From Allobosea sp. UNC402CLCol (GTDB taxonomy: Bacteria; Pseudomonadota; Alphaproteobacteria; Rhizobiales; Beijerinckiaceae): DNA of 64,000 nucleotides. Below are positions 28,858 to 37,929 of the stretch, piece by piece. The notes below the pieces were generated by a model. That model did not search any database. It had not been told where the DNA came from and was given only the letters and a program-made list of their open reading frames with translations. Position numbers and translations under genes: made by a program. Each line of letters begins with the position of its first letter. Positions within the stretch are counted from its first letter, which is position 1. The stretch is taken from positions 62,001-126,000 of the forward strand of contig NZ_JQJJ01000015.1 in the NCBI RefSeq assembly GCF_000745475.1. Reading direction: 5' to 3'.

Positions 28858-29313
28858 ATGAAGCTCAAATCGATCTCGAACCAGGACGCCATTGCCGGCC
28901 TGATCTTCATTGCGCTCGGGGCCATCGGGCTCGTCATCGCGCTCCGCTACAGCTTCGGCACCTCCGTCGAGATGGGGCCAGGATATTTCCCGCGCGCGCT
29001 CAGCATCATCCTCATCGCTTTCGGCGCGCTCATCTTCATCCGCGGCCTGCGCAGCGGCGTCACGCTCGAGGGGATCTGGGCGTGGCTGCCGCTCGCCTTC
29101 ATCACCCTCTCGATCGTCCTGTTCGGTGCGACGATCGAGCGGTTTGGCCTGGTACCGGCCGTGATGCTGCTCGTCGCGGCCTCGGCCTATGCCGGCCACG
29201 AGTTCAAGCTGCGCGAGGTCTCGGTGCTGGCCGTGATCATGGCGGTGTTCGCGACGGCCGTCTTCGTCTGGGGCCTGCGACTGCCTTACCCGCTCTTCGC
29301 CTGGAACCTCTGA
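28858..29313 (+). CDS. Tripartite tricarboxylate transporter small membrane subunit (TctB family)
   Basis: This 151-residue protein has about four membrane segments (for example DAIAGLIFIALGAIGLVIAL and ITLSIVLFGATIERFGLVPA). It carries the TctB-typical phrase GTSVEMGPGYFPRALSIILI. It is the small, poorly conserved partner of the TctA permease, whose gene starts one base after this stop. The membrane TctB-TctA pair imports the carboxylate delivered by the TctC-like protein, driven by an ion gradient. Confidence 0.92.
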   Translation: MKLKSISNQDAIAGLIFIALGAIGLVIALRYSFGTSVEMGPGYFPRALSIILIAFGALIFIRGLRSGVTLEGIWAWLPLAFITLSIVLFGATIERFGLVPAVMLLVAASAYAGHEFKLREVSVLAVIMAVFATAVFVWGLRLPYPLFAWNL

Positions 29314-29314
29314 G

Positions 29315-30817
29315 ATGGAATTCCTCGATCACCTCATGCTGGGTTTCGGCGTCGCGATGTCGCTGCAGAACCTGGCCTATTGCTTTCTCGGCGTGCTGCT
29401 GGGAACGCTGATCGGGGTGCTGCCGGGCGTCGGTCCGCTCGTCACCATCTCGATGCTGCTGCCGATCACCTTCGGGCTCTCGCCGGTGGCATCCGTCATC
29501 ATGCTCGCCGGCATCTATTACGGCGCGCAGTACGGCGGCTCGACCACGGCGATCCTGGTCAACCTGCCGGGCGAAACTTCCTCGGCCGTCACCTGCCTCG
29601 ACGGCTACCAGATGGCACGCCAGGGCCGCGCCGGAGCCGCGCTCGCCATCGCCGCTTTGTCCTCTTTCGTTGCCGGCTGCATCGGCACGATCCTGATCGT
29701 CGCGCTCGGCGTGCCGCTGGCGGGCTGGGCATTGCGCTTTGGCGCGGAGGACTATTTCGCGCTGATGCTGCTCGGCCTCGTCGCGGCATCGGTCCTGACC
29801 CATGGCGACCTTCTCAAGGCGCTCGCCATGGTCATCCTCGGCTTGCTGATCGGGCTCGTCGGTACGGATGTCAATTCCGGTATCGAGCGCTACACCTTCG
29901 GCCTGCCCGAGCTAGCCGACGGCATCGGCTTCACCGTGCTTGCGGTCGGCATCTTCGCAGTGGCAGAGGTCGTCTCGAACCTGGAGCAGAAGGAAACCCG
30001 CGAGGTCTTCACCAAGACCATCGGCGGACTGCTGCCGAGCTGGAGCGACCTCAAGACCGCCGCATTGCCAACGCTGCGTGGCACCGCGATCGGCTCCTTC
30101 TTCGGCATCCTGCCTGGCACCGGGCCGTCGATCTCCTCCTTCTCCTCCTACATGGTCGAGAAGAAGCTTGCCCGCGACCCCTCGCGCTTCGGCAAGGGTG
30201 CGATCGAAGGCGTCGCCTCGCCGGAGGCGGCCAACAACGCCGCCGCGCAGACCGCCTTCATCCCGATGCTGACCTTAGGCATCCCCGGTACTGCAACGAT
30301 GGCGCTCATCCTCGGCGCGCTGGTGATGAACGGCATCCAGCCCGGGCCTTCGGTGATGACCCGCAATCCGGAGCTTTTCTGGGGCGTCGTCGCCAGCATG
30401 TTCATCGGCAATGCGATGCTGGTCGCCCTGAACCTGCCGCTCGTCGGGATCTGGGTCCGCCTGCTGACGATCCCCTATCGCTGGCTCTTCCCCGCGATCA
30501 TCCTGTTCTGCGCGCTCGGCAATTACAGCCTCAACAACAGTTCAATTGACGTCTATCTCTGCGCAGCGGTTGGCATCCTCGGCTACGTCTTCGCCAAGCT
30601 GAGCTGCCCGCCCGCCCCCTTGATTCTCGGCTATGTGCTCGGGCCGATGATGGAAGAGAACATCCGACGCGCACTGCTGCTCTCCGAGGGCGATCTCTCG
30701 ATCTTCGTGAAGAGCCCGATCAGCGCGACGCTTCTGGTCATTTCGGGATTGCTGCTGATCAGCATGATCCTGCCGGCGATCCGCGCTAAGAAGGAACAGG
30801 CCTACGCGGAAGGTTAG
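29315..30817 (+). CDS. Tripartite tricarboxylate transporter large permease (TctA family)
   Basis: This 500-residue integral membrane protein has about 11-12 segments. It carries TctA hallmarks: GVLLGTLIGVLPGVGPLVTI near the N terminus, YYGAQYGGSTTAILVNLPGE around residues 68-87, and a repeat of the same motif around 250-275 (GSFFGILPGTGPSISSFSSY) followed by AAQTAFIPMLTLGIPG. The length is normal. It is the secondary-active permease for the carboxylate captured by the TctC-like protein. It is the last gene of the catabolic and uptake island. Confidence 0.95.
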   Translation: MEFLDHLMLGFGVAMSLQNLAYCFLGVLLGTLIGVLPGVGPLVTISMLLPITFGLSPVASVIMLAGIYYGAQYGGSTTAILVNLPGETSSAVTCLDGYQMARQGRAGAALAIAALSSFVAGCIGTILIVALGVPLAGWALRFGAEDYFALMLLGLVAASVLTHGDLLKALAMVILGLLIGLVGTDVNSGIERYTFGLPELADGIGFTVLAVGIFAVAEVVSNLEQKETREVFTKTIGGLLPSWSDLKTAALPTLRGTAIGSFFGILPGTGPSISSFSSYMVEKKLARDPSRFGKGAIEGVASPEAANNAAAQTAFIPMLTLGIPGTATMALILGALVMNGIQPGPSVMTRNPELFWGVVASMFIGNAMLVALNLPLVGIWVRLLTIPYRWLFPAIILFCALGNYSLNNSSIDVYLCAAVGILGYVFAKLSCPPAPLILGYVLGPMMEENIRRALLLSEGDLSIFVKSPISATLLVISGLLLISMILPAIRAKKEQAYAEG

Positions 30818-31061
30818 GTTGGGTGCCCTTTGCGCTACTTGCTGACATTGAGCGCCTGCCCGGAACCGGAAGTTCCGCAGCCACGAGATTGTGGCTTCTG
30901 ACGCGAGCAGGCTGAGGGCTGAGCCCTTTCACCGAGAAGGCCCTGCTACCTTAGCTGGCAGTGTCTGGTTAGCTTCGGCGCAGTCGTGCCCGCGAGACGT
31001 GCCGATGAGCACGACTCGCCGCACCCTTCCCGAAACTCATCCCAGCAGTTCGGATTCAGCG

Positions 31062-31418
31062 TCACTTTCGGCGCAAAACAGGCGGGCGGCCTTCGAAGCC
31101 GCGCGTCCTATACAGGTGATCGAAGCCTTCTTGCTGCGCGCCGGCTGTTGCGAACAGGATGACATCCTGATGCTCAACACAGACAGCGCCCAACTCGGAC
31201 GCGATCCGCTTCAACCGCCGCAGCGTCTCACCAGGGGGCCAGTCGAGGGCCTCCGCAAACTCGATGAGGTCGAACTCGGCGACGCCACAGCTCCCATAGT
31301 TGCCGTGACCATCGGAAGACAGCGTCTTAAGCACCGCGTAAGCGAGCCGATCTTCCGACTCCGTCAGGGTTGTGAAAGCGAACCTCTGTTTCAGGGATGC
31401 CACCGTAGCGTTCCTCAT
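31062..31418 (-). CDS. Hypothetical protein, possible winged-helix
   Basis: This 118-residue protein has no membrane segment or signal. Its composition is charged, and the segment FDLIEFAEALDWPPGETLRRLKRI reads like a winged-helix DNA-binding core (helix, turn, recognition helix), followed by a possible beta wing (AVCVEHQDVILFATA). I do not recognise the family. It lies about 200 bases downstream of another unknown gene on the same strand, at the edge of the accessory segment between the Tct operon and the secretion operon. Confidence 0.5.
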   Translation of the reverse strand: MRNATVASLKQRFAFTTLTESEDRLAYAVLKTLSSDGHGNYGSCGVAEFDLIEFAEALDWPPGETLRRLKRIASELGAVCVEHQDVILFATAGAQQEGFDHLYRTRGFEGRPPVLRRK

Positions 31419-31621
31419 GCCGAATCACTCAGGTTCAGAAGCGTATTCGATGTTCTGGAGTGCCGCGTCGCGAAGCCTCTCAAAGCCAACCTTCGAAAGA
31501 GAAGCTGCTTCATCCGTCGTACGTTGCTCATGGCGGCGCAGGCGCACCGACTGACGATTGCGCCTGCCCGTTCCTATCCGCGCCTCGATCGAGCAGCGCA
31601 GCTCTTACTGCATCGGCGGAG

Positions 31622-32524
31622 TCAGGCAGCTTGCCGTTGTGCCTGGGGCCTCATCAGGTTGATGTAGTCAGATGGGTGAGGGCCGATGTCCGGATCGGAA
31701 TGGACCAGGATCGGCAGGAGGTCCGCCAAAACCGGGAGTTGTTGAAGCAGGTGCTCGTCGACAAAGGCATGCTGCAGCACTTGCAACCGGTCGAAATTCC
31801 ACGTGCCCAAGCCGTCCGACAGGAGGTGCCGGTCATCGGTTTCCAGAGAATCCCATGGATTGAGGCGCTCGGGCGGCTGGCCATCGCGCAGTCTCCAAAT
31901 CGCGAGATAGTCGCGGGAGAAGACCACGCGTGCGCCGTCGGCTTCGACCCAATAGCCGTAGGGCAGATAGAGCCGGGTCGGCAGAAAGAGCGGCGGCGGC
32001 TTGCGCGGCGAAACATACTCGAAGTTTCCGACCATGCTCAGCGCCCTGTCGGAGATCGCGTAGGTGGGGCTGCCAAAGCGCCTCAGAATGACGATCTCGC
32101 CGTTACGACCGGGGGATTTCAGCGTTCCGATCGCACCCGTCTCCCGGCTGGCCACGAGGGGCAGGCTGCTGGAACGCCAGCAGGCAAGTTTGATCGCGAT
32201 CTGCTCCTCTAACCGAGTTGGCCGATCCCCTGTCAGTCTCGCGCTGGGCAGATGGAAGTGAATGTCGCTATCCGGCAGGTTCAGGCTCTGAGAAAGCGAC
32301 CGGATCAGGTGCGTTTGGCGCTCGACAAACTCTTCGAGCGTCAATTGCTGATCCAGGGCGCATAGAGGTCCGTCCGCGGCCTGATGCTCGAACTGAAACC
32401 AGTCGCGATAGCCGCAAGCTTGAGCGAGAGCCTGGTGCACGCGGCCTAGTGGGACGCCAAAGGCTCCGGATAGGCGCTTTGCCGCCTTCTTCGCACGTGT
32501 TGTGTTCGGAAAATGCAGTCTCAT
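31622..32524 (-). CDS. Hypothetical protein of the accessory segment
   Basis: This is a 300-residue soluble protein. The N terminus (TRAKKAAKRLSGAFGVPLGRV, then HQALAQACGYRDWFQFEHQ) resembles short helical modules seen at the start of some uncharacterised plasmid and integron proteins. The middle contains LFLPTRLYLPYGYWVEADGA and is rich in aromatic residues. No enzyme motif stands out and I assign no function. It is transcribed away from the AAA ATPase gene, with about 280 bases between them. Its base composition is lower in G+C than the transport genes to the left. Confidence 0.6.
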   Translation of the reverse strand: MRLHFPNTTRAKKAAKRLSGAFGVPLGRVHQALAQACGYRDWFQFEHQAADGPLCALDQQLTLEEFVERQTHLIRSLSQSLNLPDSDIHFHLPSARLTGDRPTRLEEQIAIKLACWRSSSLPLVASRETGAIGTLKSPGRNGEIVILRRFGSPTYAISDRALSMVGNFEYVSPRKPPPLFLPTRLYLPYGYWVEADGARVVFSRDYLAIWRLRDGQPPERLNPWDSLETDDRHLLSDGLGTWNFDRLQVLQHAFVDEHLLQQLPVLADLLPILVHSDPDIGPHPSDYINLMRPQAQRQAA

Positions 32525-32803
32525 ACCAATCTCCCAAGGGCGCTAATCATGGGTCGGTCCACTCGCCCTGCGGCGCGCTCGAAAGAGTGCCAGGGACAAA
32601 CAGCCGTACTTGCCCCGGAGGCTTCACCACGTGGACGGTGCGGGAGACTGCTCCGCTGCTTCTGATGGTTCGTGAGTCGGAGAGATTCGTCAATCGCTGA
32701 AGTTTGCCCTCGTTCGCCTGTGGATTCCCTTGGGTGATCCTTGCCGCGCCTTGAGATTAAGCAATCTCGACCGTAGCTTCATCCCAGAGGTGGAATAGGG
32801 CTG

Positions 32804-35047
32804 ATGCTTCTCAGGTTTAAGTCCGTTGAACAAATTGGTCGTTTCTCGAAGCTTACACAGAGGGCGGAGCCATTGGCCAAGCTGTCTTTAGTGTTCGCAC
32901 TGAACGGCCATGGAAAGAGCACGCTGTGCTCAATCCTTCGGTCAGCAGCTGACGGGAAGTCCGAACACATCACGGCGCGCCGGCGGCTCGGGGCTCTAGC
33001 AGACTCCCGGGTAGAGTCGCTCTGGGCAACTGGGACGTTCGCGTACAGCGCGGGAAAGTGGAACGGTTGTCCGGGTAAAATCCACATCTTCGACCAGGAG
33101 TTCATCTCGAAGAATCTTCACGTCGGAGACAGTGTAACCCGAGATAACAAGAGAAGCTTGCTGCCCATCGTTCTCGGCGATCACGGCGTGGCTCTGGCGA
33201 ACCAAGTCAATGCTTTGGACAAGGAGCAGCGTGACGTCGACGACAAAAGGCGTGCTGAAGCTCGCATCATCATGGCCCGTTGTAAGGGGATCTCGGATGC
33301 CGAGATGGCTGCCTTTTGCAAGGCCGAGGTGCCCGCTGATTTAGGGGAGAAGATTCGAGGAGCTGTCCAACGCGTCGAGTTGGCTAAGCAAGCCGCCGTA
33401 ATCAAGCAGAAGCGTAACCCGAACCCGCTTCCGCTCGGCGACCTGGGAAATGTCGCCGAAACGCTCTCACAAACGCTGGACGGCGTGAACGAGAACGCTG
33501 CCGACCTCGTGGCTCGGCACCTGGCGACACATCATCTGGGTGAAAAAGCTCACGCCTGGCTGGAGTATGGGACGCGCCATTCGCCAGTAGCGGAGTGCCC
33601 ATATTGCGCGCAAGGTACTGTTGGTTTGCCGTTGGTCTCTGCGTATCGAGCGTTTTTCAGCGAGGCCTTCAAGCAGCTCAAAGAGCGGATCGACGAGGTT
33701 TCGAACATACTCGATCAGCTTACGTCCGCGGCACTCGAAGAGCGGATTCGGATCAATGATGCCGAGTACGCATATTGGGCCAAGGTTTGCGATCTGCCAT
33801 CGCCGCCCAGCCTTAGCGCAATGCAGCAGGAACTCGTCGGTGCGGCGCTCTCTCGGTTGAAGGCGGTCGTCAACATCAAGCGCGGCAATCCTTTGGAAGC
33901 GTGCGGGTTTGGCGATGACAGCGAAAATATCGAGCGGGCTCTCGGGTTGCTCGCCGCATACAATCATCAGGTCAGCGAAAGCAACGCTATCATCGAGGCT
34001 GCTCGCGCCGAAACGGATGAGGCCGATGTACACCGCGTCGAGAACGTGCATCTGAAATGGCTGGCAATGGAGGAAAAGGCGAGCGAGCCGGTTAAGTCAG
34101 CTGTAGCTGCCTACTCGGCCGCTGAGACCAGGCTTGAAGCGATCCGGGGAGAGAAATCTACCGCTCAGGCGGCGTTGAAATCATACACCCAGACGACGAT
34201 GGATGCCCGCCAGGCCGCCGTAAACGATCTGCTGAGCGATTTCGGGGCGAGCTTCCGGATCGTCGATGCGAAAACCAGCTTTGCTGGTCGCGAGCCTAAC
34301 ACCGAATTCGCCTTGGAACTCGGCACCCATAAGGTCAGGGCGGGGGACAAGTCGGCGACTGAGCCAAGCTTCAAGACAGTGCTCAGCAGCGGCGATAAGA
34401 CGACGCTCGCATTGGCCTTCTTCATCGCGCAGATCGAAGCGGATCTCGATCTGAAGGACGCGGTGGTCATTTTCGACGACCCATTCAACAGCCAGGACAT
34501 GGATCGGCAGTTTCAAACCACCAGCCATATCCGATCCGTCTGCGAGAAGGCATGTCAGACGCTCGTCCTTTCCCATGACCCGCGCTTCCTGCAACTGATC
34601 GAAAAGAACGGTCGTCATCTTCCGTTGCGGACCTTCCAGCTACGGAGCAACGATGCCGGAGAAGGGACCCTCGCTGCATGGAGCAGCGATGATGAGCTCA
34701 AGTCCCTGTATCTGCAGCAGTCGCAGGCGATACGTGAGTATGCCTCGCACCAGAATTTGTTGCCTGGACTAACACTCAACAGCGTCCATCAATCCATCCG
34801 GCCATTCCTGGAAGATTATCTGAGGCTTCGCTTCCCGGGGCGGTTTCCAGATCAGTGCTTCATTTCTGACATGGCGGTCGAAATTCAAAAGGCTGGGTCT
34901 AGTGATCCGATGGCGGCTCACGTGAGCGACCTTTTTGCCCTGAATGAGTACACGCGACCGAATATGCATGGCGGCGGGACAAACCCGCAGCCGACAGAGC
35001 TACGAGCGCACTGCAGGAAGGTCGTGGCTATCGTCGGGAGCTATTAG
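32804..35047 (+). CDS. AAA_13-type ATPase with zinc-hook motif, RloC/PrrC-like candidate defence protein
   Basis: This 747-residue ABC-like (SMC/Rad50-type) ATPase has Walker A at residues 32-40 (ALNGHGKST), the segment GKIHIFDQEFISKNL typical of AAA_13 proteins, a signature LSSGDKTTLALAFF near 527 and Walker B VVIFDDPFNSQD near 554, followed by LVLSHDPRF. Coiled-coil stretches flank a CPYC motif (C265, C268), the form of a Rad50 zinc hook as found in RloC. At the C terminus R666-x3-E670 and a later NMHGGG (H722) are spaced in a way that recalls, but does not prove, the R-E-H triad of PrrC-type anticodon nucleases. RloC proteins stop translation after phage or DNA damage. No restriction-modification genes are adjacent, unlike prrC. 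Confidence 0.8.
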   Translation: MLLRFKSVEQIGRFSKLTQRAEPLAKLSLVFALNGHGKSTLCSILRSAADGKSEHITARRRLGALADSRVESLWATGTFAYSAGKWNGCPGKIHIFDQEFISKNLHVGDSVTRDNKRSLLPIVLGDHGVALANQVNALDKEQRDVDDKRRAEARIIMARCKGISDAEMAAFCKAEVPADLGEKIRGAVQRVELAKQAAVIKQKRNPNPLPLGDLGNVAETLSQTLDGVNENAADLVARHLATHHLGEKAHAWLEYGTRHSPVAECPYCAQGTVGLPLVSAYRAFFSEAFKQLKERIDEVSNILDQLTSAALEERIRINDAEYAYWAKVCDLPSPPSLSAMQQELVGAALSRLKAVVNIKRGNPLEACGFGDDSENIERALGLLAAYNHQVSESNAIIEAARAETDEADVHRVENVHLKWLAMEEKASEPVKSAVAAYSAAETRLEAIRGEKSTAQAALKSYTQTTMDARQAAVNDLLSDFGASFRIVDAKTSFAGREPNTEFALELGTHKVRAGDKSATEPSFKTVLSSGDKTTLALAFFIAQIEADLDLKDAVVIFDDPFNSQDMDRQFQTTSHIRSVCEKACQTLVLSHDPRFLQLIEKNGRHLPLRTFQLRSNDAGEGTLAAWSSDDELKSLYLQQSQAIREYASHQNLLPGLTLNSVHQSIRPFLEDYLRLRFPGRFPDQCFISDMAVEIQKAGSSDPMAAHVSDLFALNEYTRPNMHGGGTNPQPTELRAHCRKVVAIVGSY

Positions 35048-35213
35048 GATCGATTGCCAGACTGAACATGGACACCGCAAAAGTTCGTCTTGCGACTGGC
35101 GCATTGCCCCACAAGGCCCTTGTTTGACCATGGCTACGCGACCGGTGCGATCTGCGGAATCGACCTCGCCGCGCGTCCTGCCCGCCGGATGGGGTCTCCG
35201 CGGCGCCGGCGGT

Positions 35214-36335
35214 TCAGCTCTCGAACAGGCGACGCCGGATCGTCGGGTTGATTGGAGGGCGCAATTCCATCGTCGGATCCAGGCGCGCTGCCTCAAGCTC
35301 CGCCTCGGTCACGGCGAAGGGCAGGAAGCTGCCGTCGAGCCGCCGCAGCGAGGTGAAGAAGCGCCCGTCGTCCGTCATGACGCTGGCGGGATCCTGCTGG
35401 GTGTAGAAGCCCAGCATATGGGCCCGGCGCTGCGGATCGTCGTGCTTGGCGAGATAGGGGTCCCAGTGGCGCGGACTGCCGAGCCGGGCGACGACCGCAC
35501 GCAGTGGCATGTTCCAGAAATAGTCGACCCAGGCCGCGCTCGGATCGCGGACCGTCTGGTCGTAGAAGAGCTGGCCGACAAGCTCCGAGAACTGCCGCGG
35601 GTGAAGTGCGTTTCCGTCGAGATAGGCGTAGCGCTGTGTCAGGAAGCGGCCGTGGATGCCGCCGTCGAACAGGCAAATCAGGCCGACGCTGCCGCTGCGC
35701 AAGGCAATGCCGGCCAGCATCGCATTGTCGATCAGGTCGAAGGCGCCGATGCGCTGATCCCGCTCGTCGATCCTGAAGCGGTAGAGCGTGTAGGGCGCTT
35801 CATAGAAGAACTGCGGAACGGGCGGATCGTCTCGGTGGCAGGCGACCATGCTCTTGCCCGTCGCGAAGCAGCGCAGGACCATCCCGCAAAAGCGCTGGCC
35901 CTCCAGCACCTCGGTCGGCAGGATCCGCCCCGGTGCCGGATCGTCGCGCTGGCGATGGTCCTGTGCCGAATGGCTCTTGCGCGCCAGCAGCCAATGGATC
36001 TTGCCGAGCCAGAACGCCAATACGGCGTCATCCACCCTGGCCAGCGCGGCATAGGGGTCGGGATGCGTGAAAGCCGGAGCGAGCCGGCTCTCGATCGCTC
36101 CGAAGCGCTGATTGTTGCAGCGGGCGCAAATACCGATCTTCACGCTGCGATAGCGCTTGTCGATGAAGTTGGGAATGGTCAGACGCTGGTTCAGCAGGTC
36201 GTGCTTCTGCTGCAGCCAGAGCGGGACGATATGCTCCTCGGTATGGACGTATCGCTGCGCTGACCGGCCGCAAAGCGGGCAGTGCGTGGCAATGTCGCGC
36301 AGGCGCAGCACATCGCCGATCATGCGAAGCGACAT
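35214..36335 (-). CDS. HNH-like zinc-binding protein of unknown role
   Basis: From the ATG at 36335 this is a 373-residue protein; the frame extends back to 36419 without a better start. Near the N terminus are C19-x2-C22, then EEHIVPLW (E34, H35) and C70-x2-CNN. The pattern CxxC...EHIxP...CxxCN is that of HNH/His-Me finger endonucleases and related treble-clef proteins. The remaining 290 residues (for example FATGKSMVACHRDDPPVPQF) match nothing I know. It converges on the AAA ATPase gene with about 165 bases between them. A nuclease effector is plausible but unproven, as the last His of a full HNH triad is not obvious. Confidence 0.6.
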   Translation of the reverse strand: MSLRMIGDVLRLRDIATHCPLCGRSAQRYVHTEEHIVPLWLQQKHDLLNQRLTIPNFIDKRYRSVKIGICARCNNQRFGAIESRLAPAFTHPDPYAALARVDDAVLAFWLGKIHWLLARKSHSAQDHRQRDDPAPGRILPTEVLEGQRFCGMVLRCFATGKSMVACHRDDPPVPQFFYEAPYTLYRFRIDERDQRIGAFDLIDNAMLAGIALRSGSVGLICLFDGGIHGRFLTQRYAYLDGNALHPRQFSELVGQLFYDQTVRDPSAAWVDYFWNMPLRAVVARLGSPRHWDPYLAKHDDPQRRAHMLGFYTQQDPASVMTDDGRFFTSLRRLDGSFLPFAVTEAELEAARLDPTMELRPPINPTIRRRLFES

Positions 36336-36609
36336 GGCCGGATCGTCCCCGTCCCCGTTGAACCTCCACCCGATTATGGGCCAACTCTGGCTGCGGGGCC
36401 CACAACGAATTTGAGCCACCCGAAGCAGGACACTCCCGGAATCTGCTAAGGGCCACCCTCGACTGCTTGACTGCCAGCCTCAGCAGACTGCCCAGAAGCA
36501 GAAGTTCCAGACGTCGGCTAGGGGCCAGAGCGGGTCCTTGGAATAGACCGATCCCAGCGAGAGACCGGTACCATTCGGCATCCACGAGCGAGCGGCCGCT
36601 GTTGAAATC

Positions 36610-37929
36610 TCACCTTTCTCTGAACGCCTTGGCAATCTGATCTCTGAGCGGCTTGATAATGTATTCGAATGGCGTGCGGTCTTCGGTCTGAACGAAGACG
36701 TCCGCCTGCATGCCGGCGGTGACCCGCTGGGGCGCAAGGCGAGCATATTCCTCGGCCGGGACGGAGACCCGTATTGTGTAGAAGGTCGCGCCGGTCTGCT
36801 GGTCACGCGTGGTATCGGCCGAGATGCGACGGACCGTGCCCCTGAGCTCCGGCGTCGTGCGCTGGTTGAAGGCATGCAGCTTGATCTGAGCGTGATGGCC
36901 CAGCACGATCTGGTCGATGTCTGGAGGATTGATCCGGACTTCGAGCTGCAGAGAATCCTCGGCCGGCACGATCAACATGGCCGGTTCCGCCGGTGAGATG
37001 ACGCCACCGACGGTATGGACCGCGAGCTGGTGCACGAAGCCGCCGCTCGGAGCCTTGATGTCGATGCGTTTGAGTTGATCCTCTGCAGCGACGCGACGCT
37101 CGGTGAGCTCGGCGGTCTTGCCCTGGATCTCGCGCAGCTCCTTCATCACCTCCTCGCGCAGGACTTCGTCGATCTGGATGATCTGAAGCTCGGTCTCGGC
37201 GATGCGCCCCTCGGATTGAGCGACCGAGGCGATGAGCTGGCCCTTCTGGCCGTCGAGATTGGCCGCCTCGCGCTCCAGAGCAGTCTTGCGGCTGATCGCG
37301 ACCAGGCTCTTCTCATAGAGCCCACGGACGCCGGTGAGCTCTTCCTCGATCAAGGCCGCCTGCCGGTCGCGCGCGACCTGCTGTGCCTTCAAACCAAGGA
37401 TCTCGTCCCGCAACTGGCCGACGCGCTTGAACAATTGCGCCTTCTGGCCGTCACGAGCCGAGCGACGCGCATCGAACAGGCTCTGCTCGGCTGCGATCAG
37501 CTCCGCGACCTCCGCCTCGCCTTGGCGCGCGCGAAGTTCCGGTGCAACGGCAATCGCAGTCTTCCTGTCCCGTTCGGCCTGGAGCCGGGCGCGGCGCGCG
37601 GCGAACTCATCGAGCTGCTTCGTGATGATCTGCAGGTTGGAGCGCGTGACGGTGTCGTCGAGCCGGATCAAAATCTGGTCCTGCTCGACCCTGTCGCCGT
37701 CATGGACTCTGAGTTCGCCGACGACCCCGCCGGTCTGATGCTGGACCTTCTTGACGTTGCCGTCGACGACGAACTGCCCCGTGGCGACAACGGCTCCGGA
37801 CAGCGTCGTCGCGACGGCCCAGACTCCGACCGTGCCGGCAAACAGCGCCACGCCTGCGCCGCCCACGATCGCGAGCCGTCGCAGCGCCCCGCCGAAGTCC
37901 GGCTGTTCGATGGCTGCCTTCTCGCTCAT
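36610..37929 (-). CDS. Type I secretion membrane fusion protein, HlyD/PrtE family
   Basis: This 439-residue periplasmic adaptor has a single membrane segment at about residues 18-40 (GGAGVALFAGTVGVWAVATT), a lipoyl-like half (VVATGQFVVDGNVKKVQHQT and EQDQILIRLDDTVT) and a long alpha-helical hairpin rich in Gln, Glu and Arg. A beta-barrel region (IDIKAPSGGFVHQLAVHTVG) and a C-terminal PFEYIIKPLRDQIAKAFRE follow. It bridges the ABC exporter and an outer-membrane TolC channel. Its ATG overlaps the stop of the exporter gene. No tolC-like gene is seen in the window. Confidence 0.94.
   Translation of the reverse strand: MSEKAAIEQPDFGGALRRLAIVGGAGVALFAGTVGVWAVATTLSGAVVATGQFVVDGNVKKVQHQTGGVVGELRVHDGDRVEQDQILIRLDDTVTRSNLQIITKQLDEFAARRARLQAERDRKTAIAVAPELRARQGEAEVAELIAAEQSLFDARRSARDGQKAQLFKRVGQLRDEILGLKAQQVARDRQAALIEEELTGVRGLYEKSLVAISRKTALEREAANLDGQKGQLIASVAQSEGRIAETELQIIQIDEVLREEVMKELREIQGKTAELTERRVAAEDQLKRIDIKAPSGGFVHQLAVHTVGGVISPAEPAMLIVPAEDSLQLEVRINPPDIDQIVLGHHAQIKLHAFNQRTTPELRGTVRRISADTTRDQQTGATFYTIRVSVPAEEYARLAPQRVTAGMQADVFVQTEDRTPFEYIIKPLRDQIAKAFRER

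Noticed and set aside
30862..30878. CGGAAC-CGGAA-GTTCCG hairpin after the TctA-like gene
   Set aside because: The stem is short (six base pairs) and no T-run follows. It might help end transcription, but there is too little support to list it.
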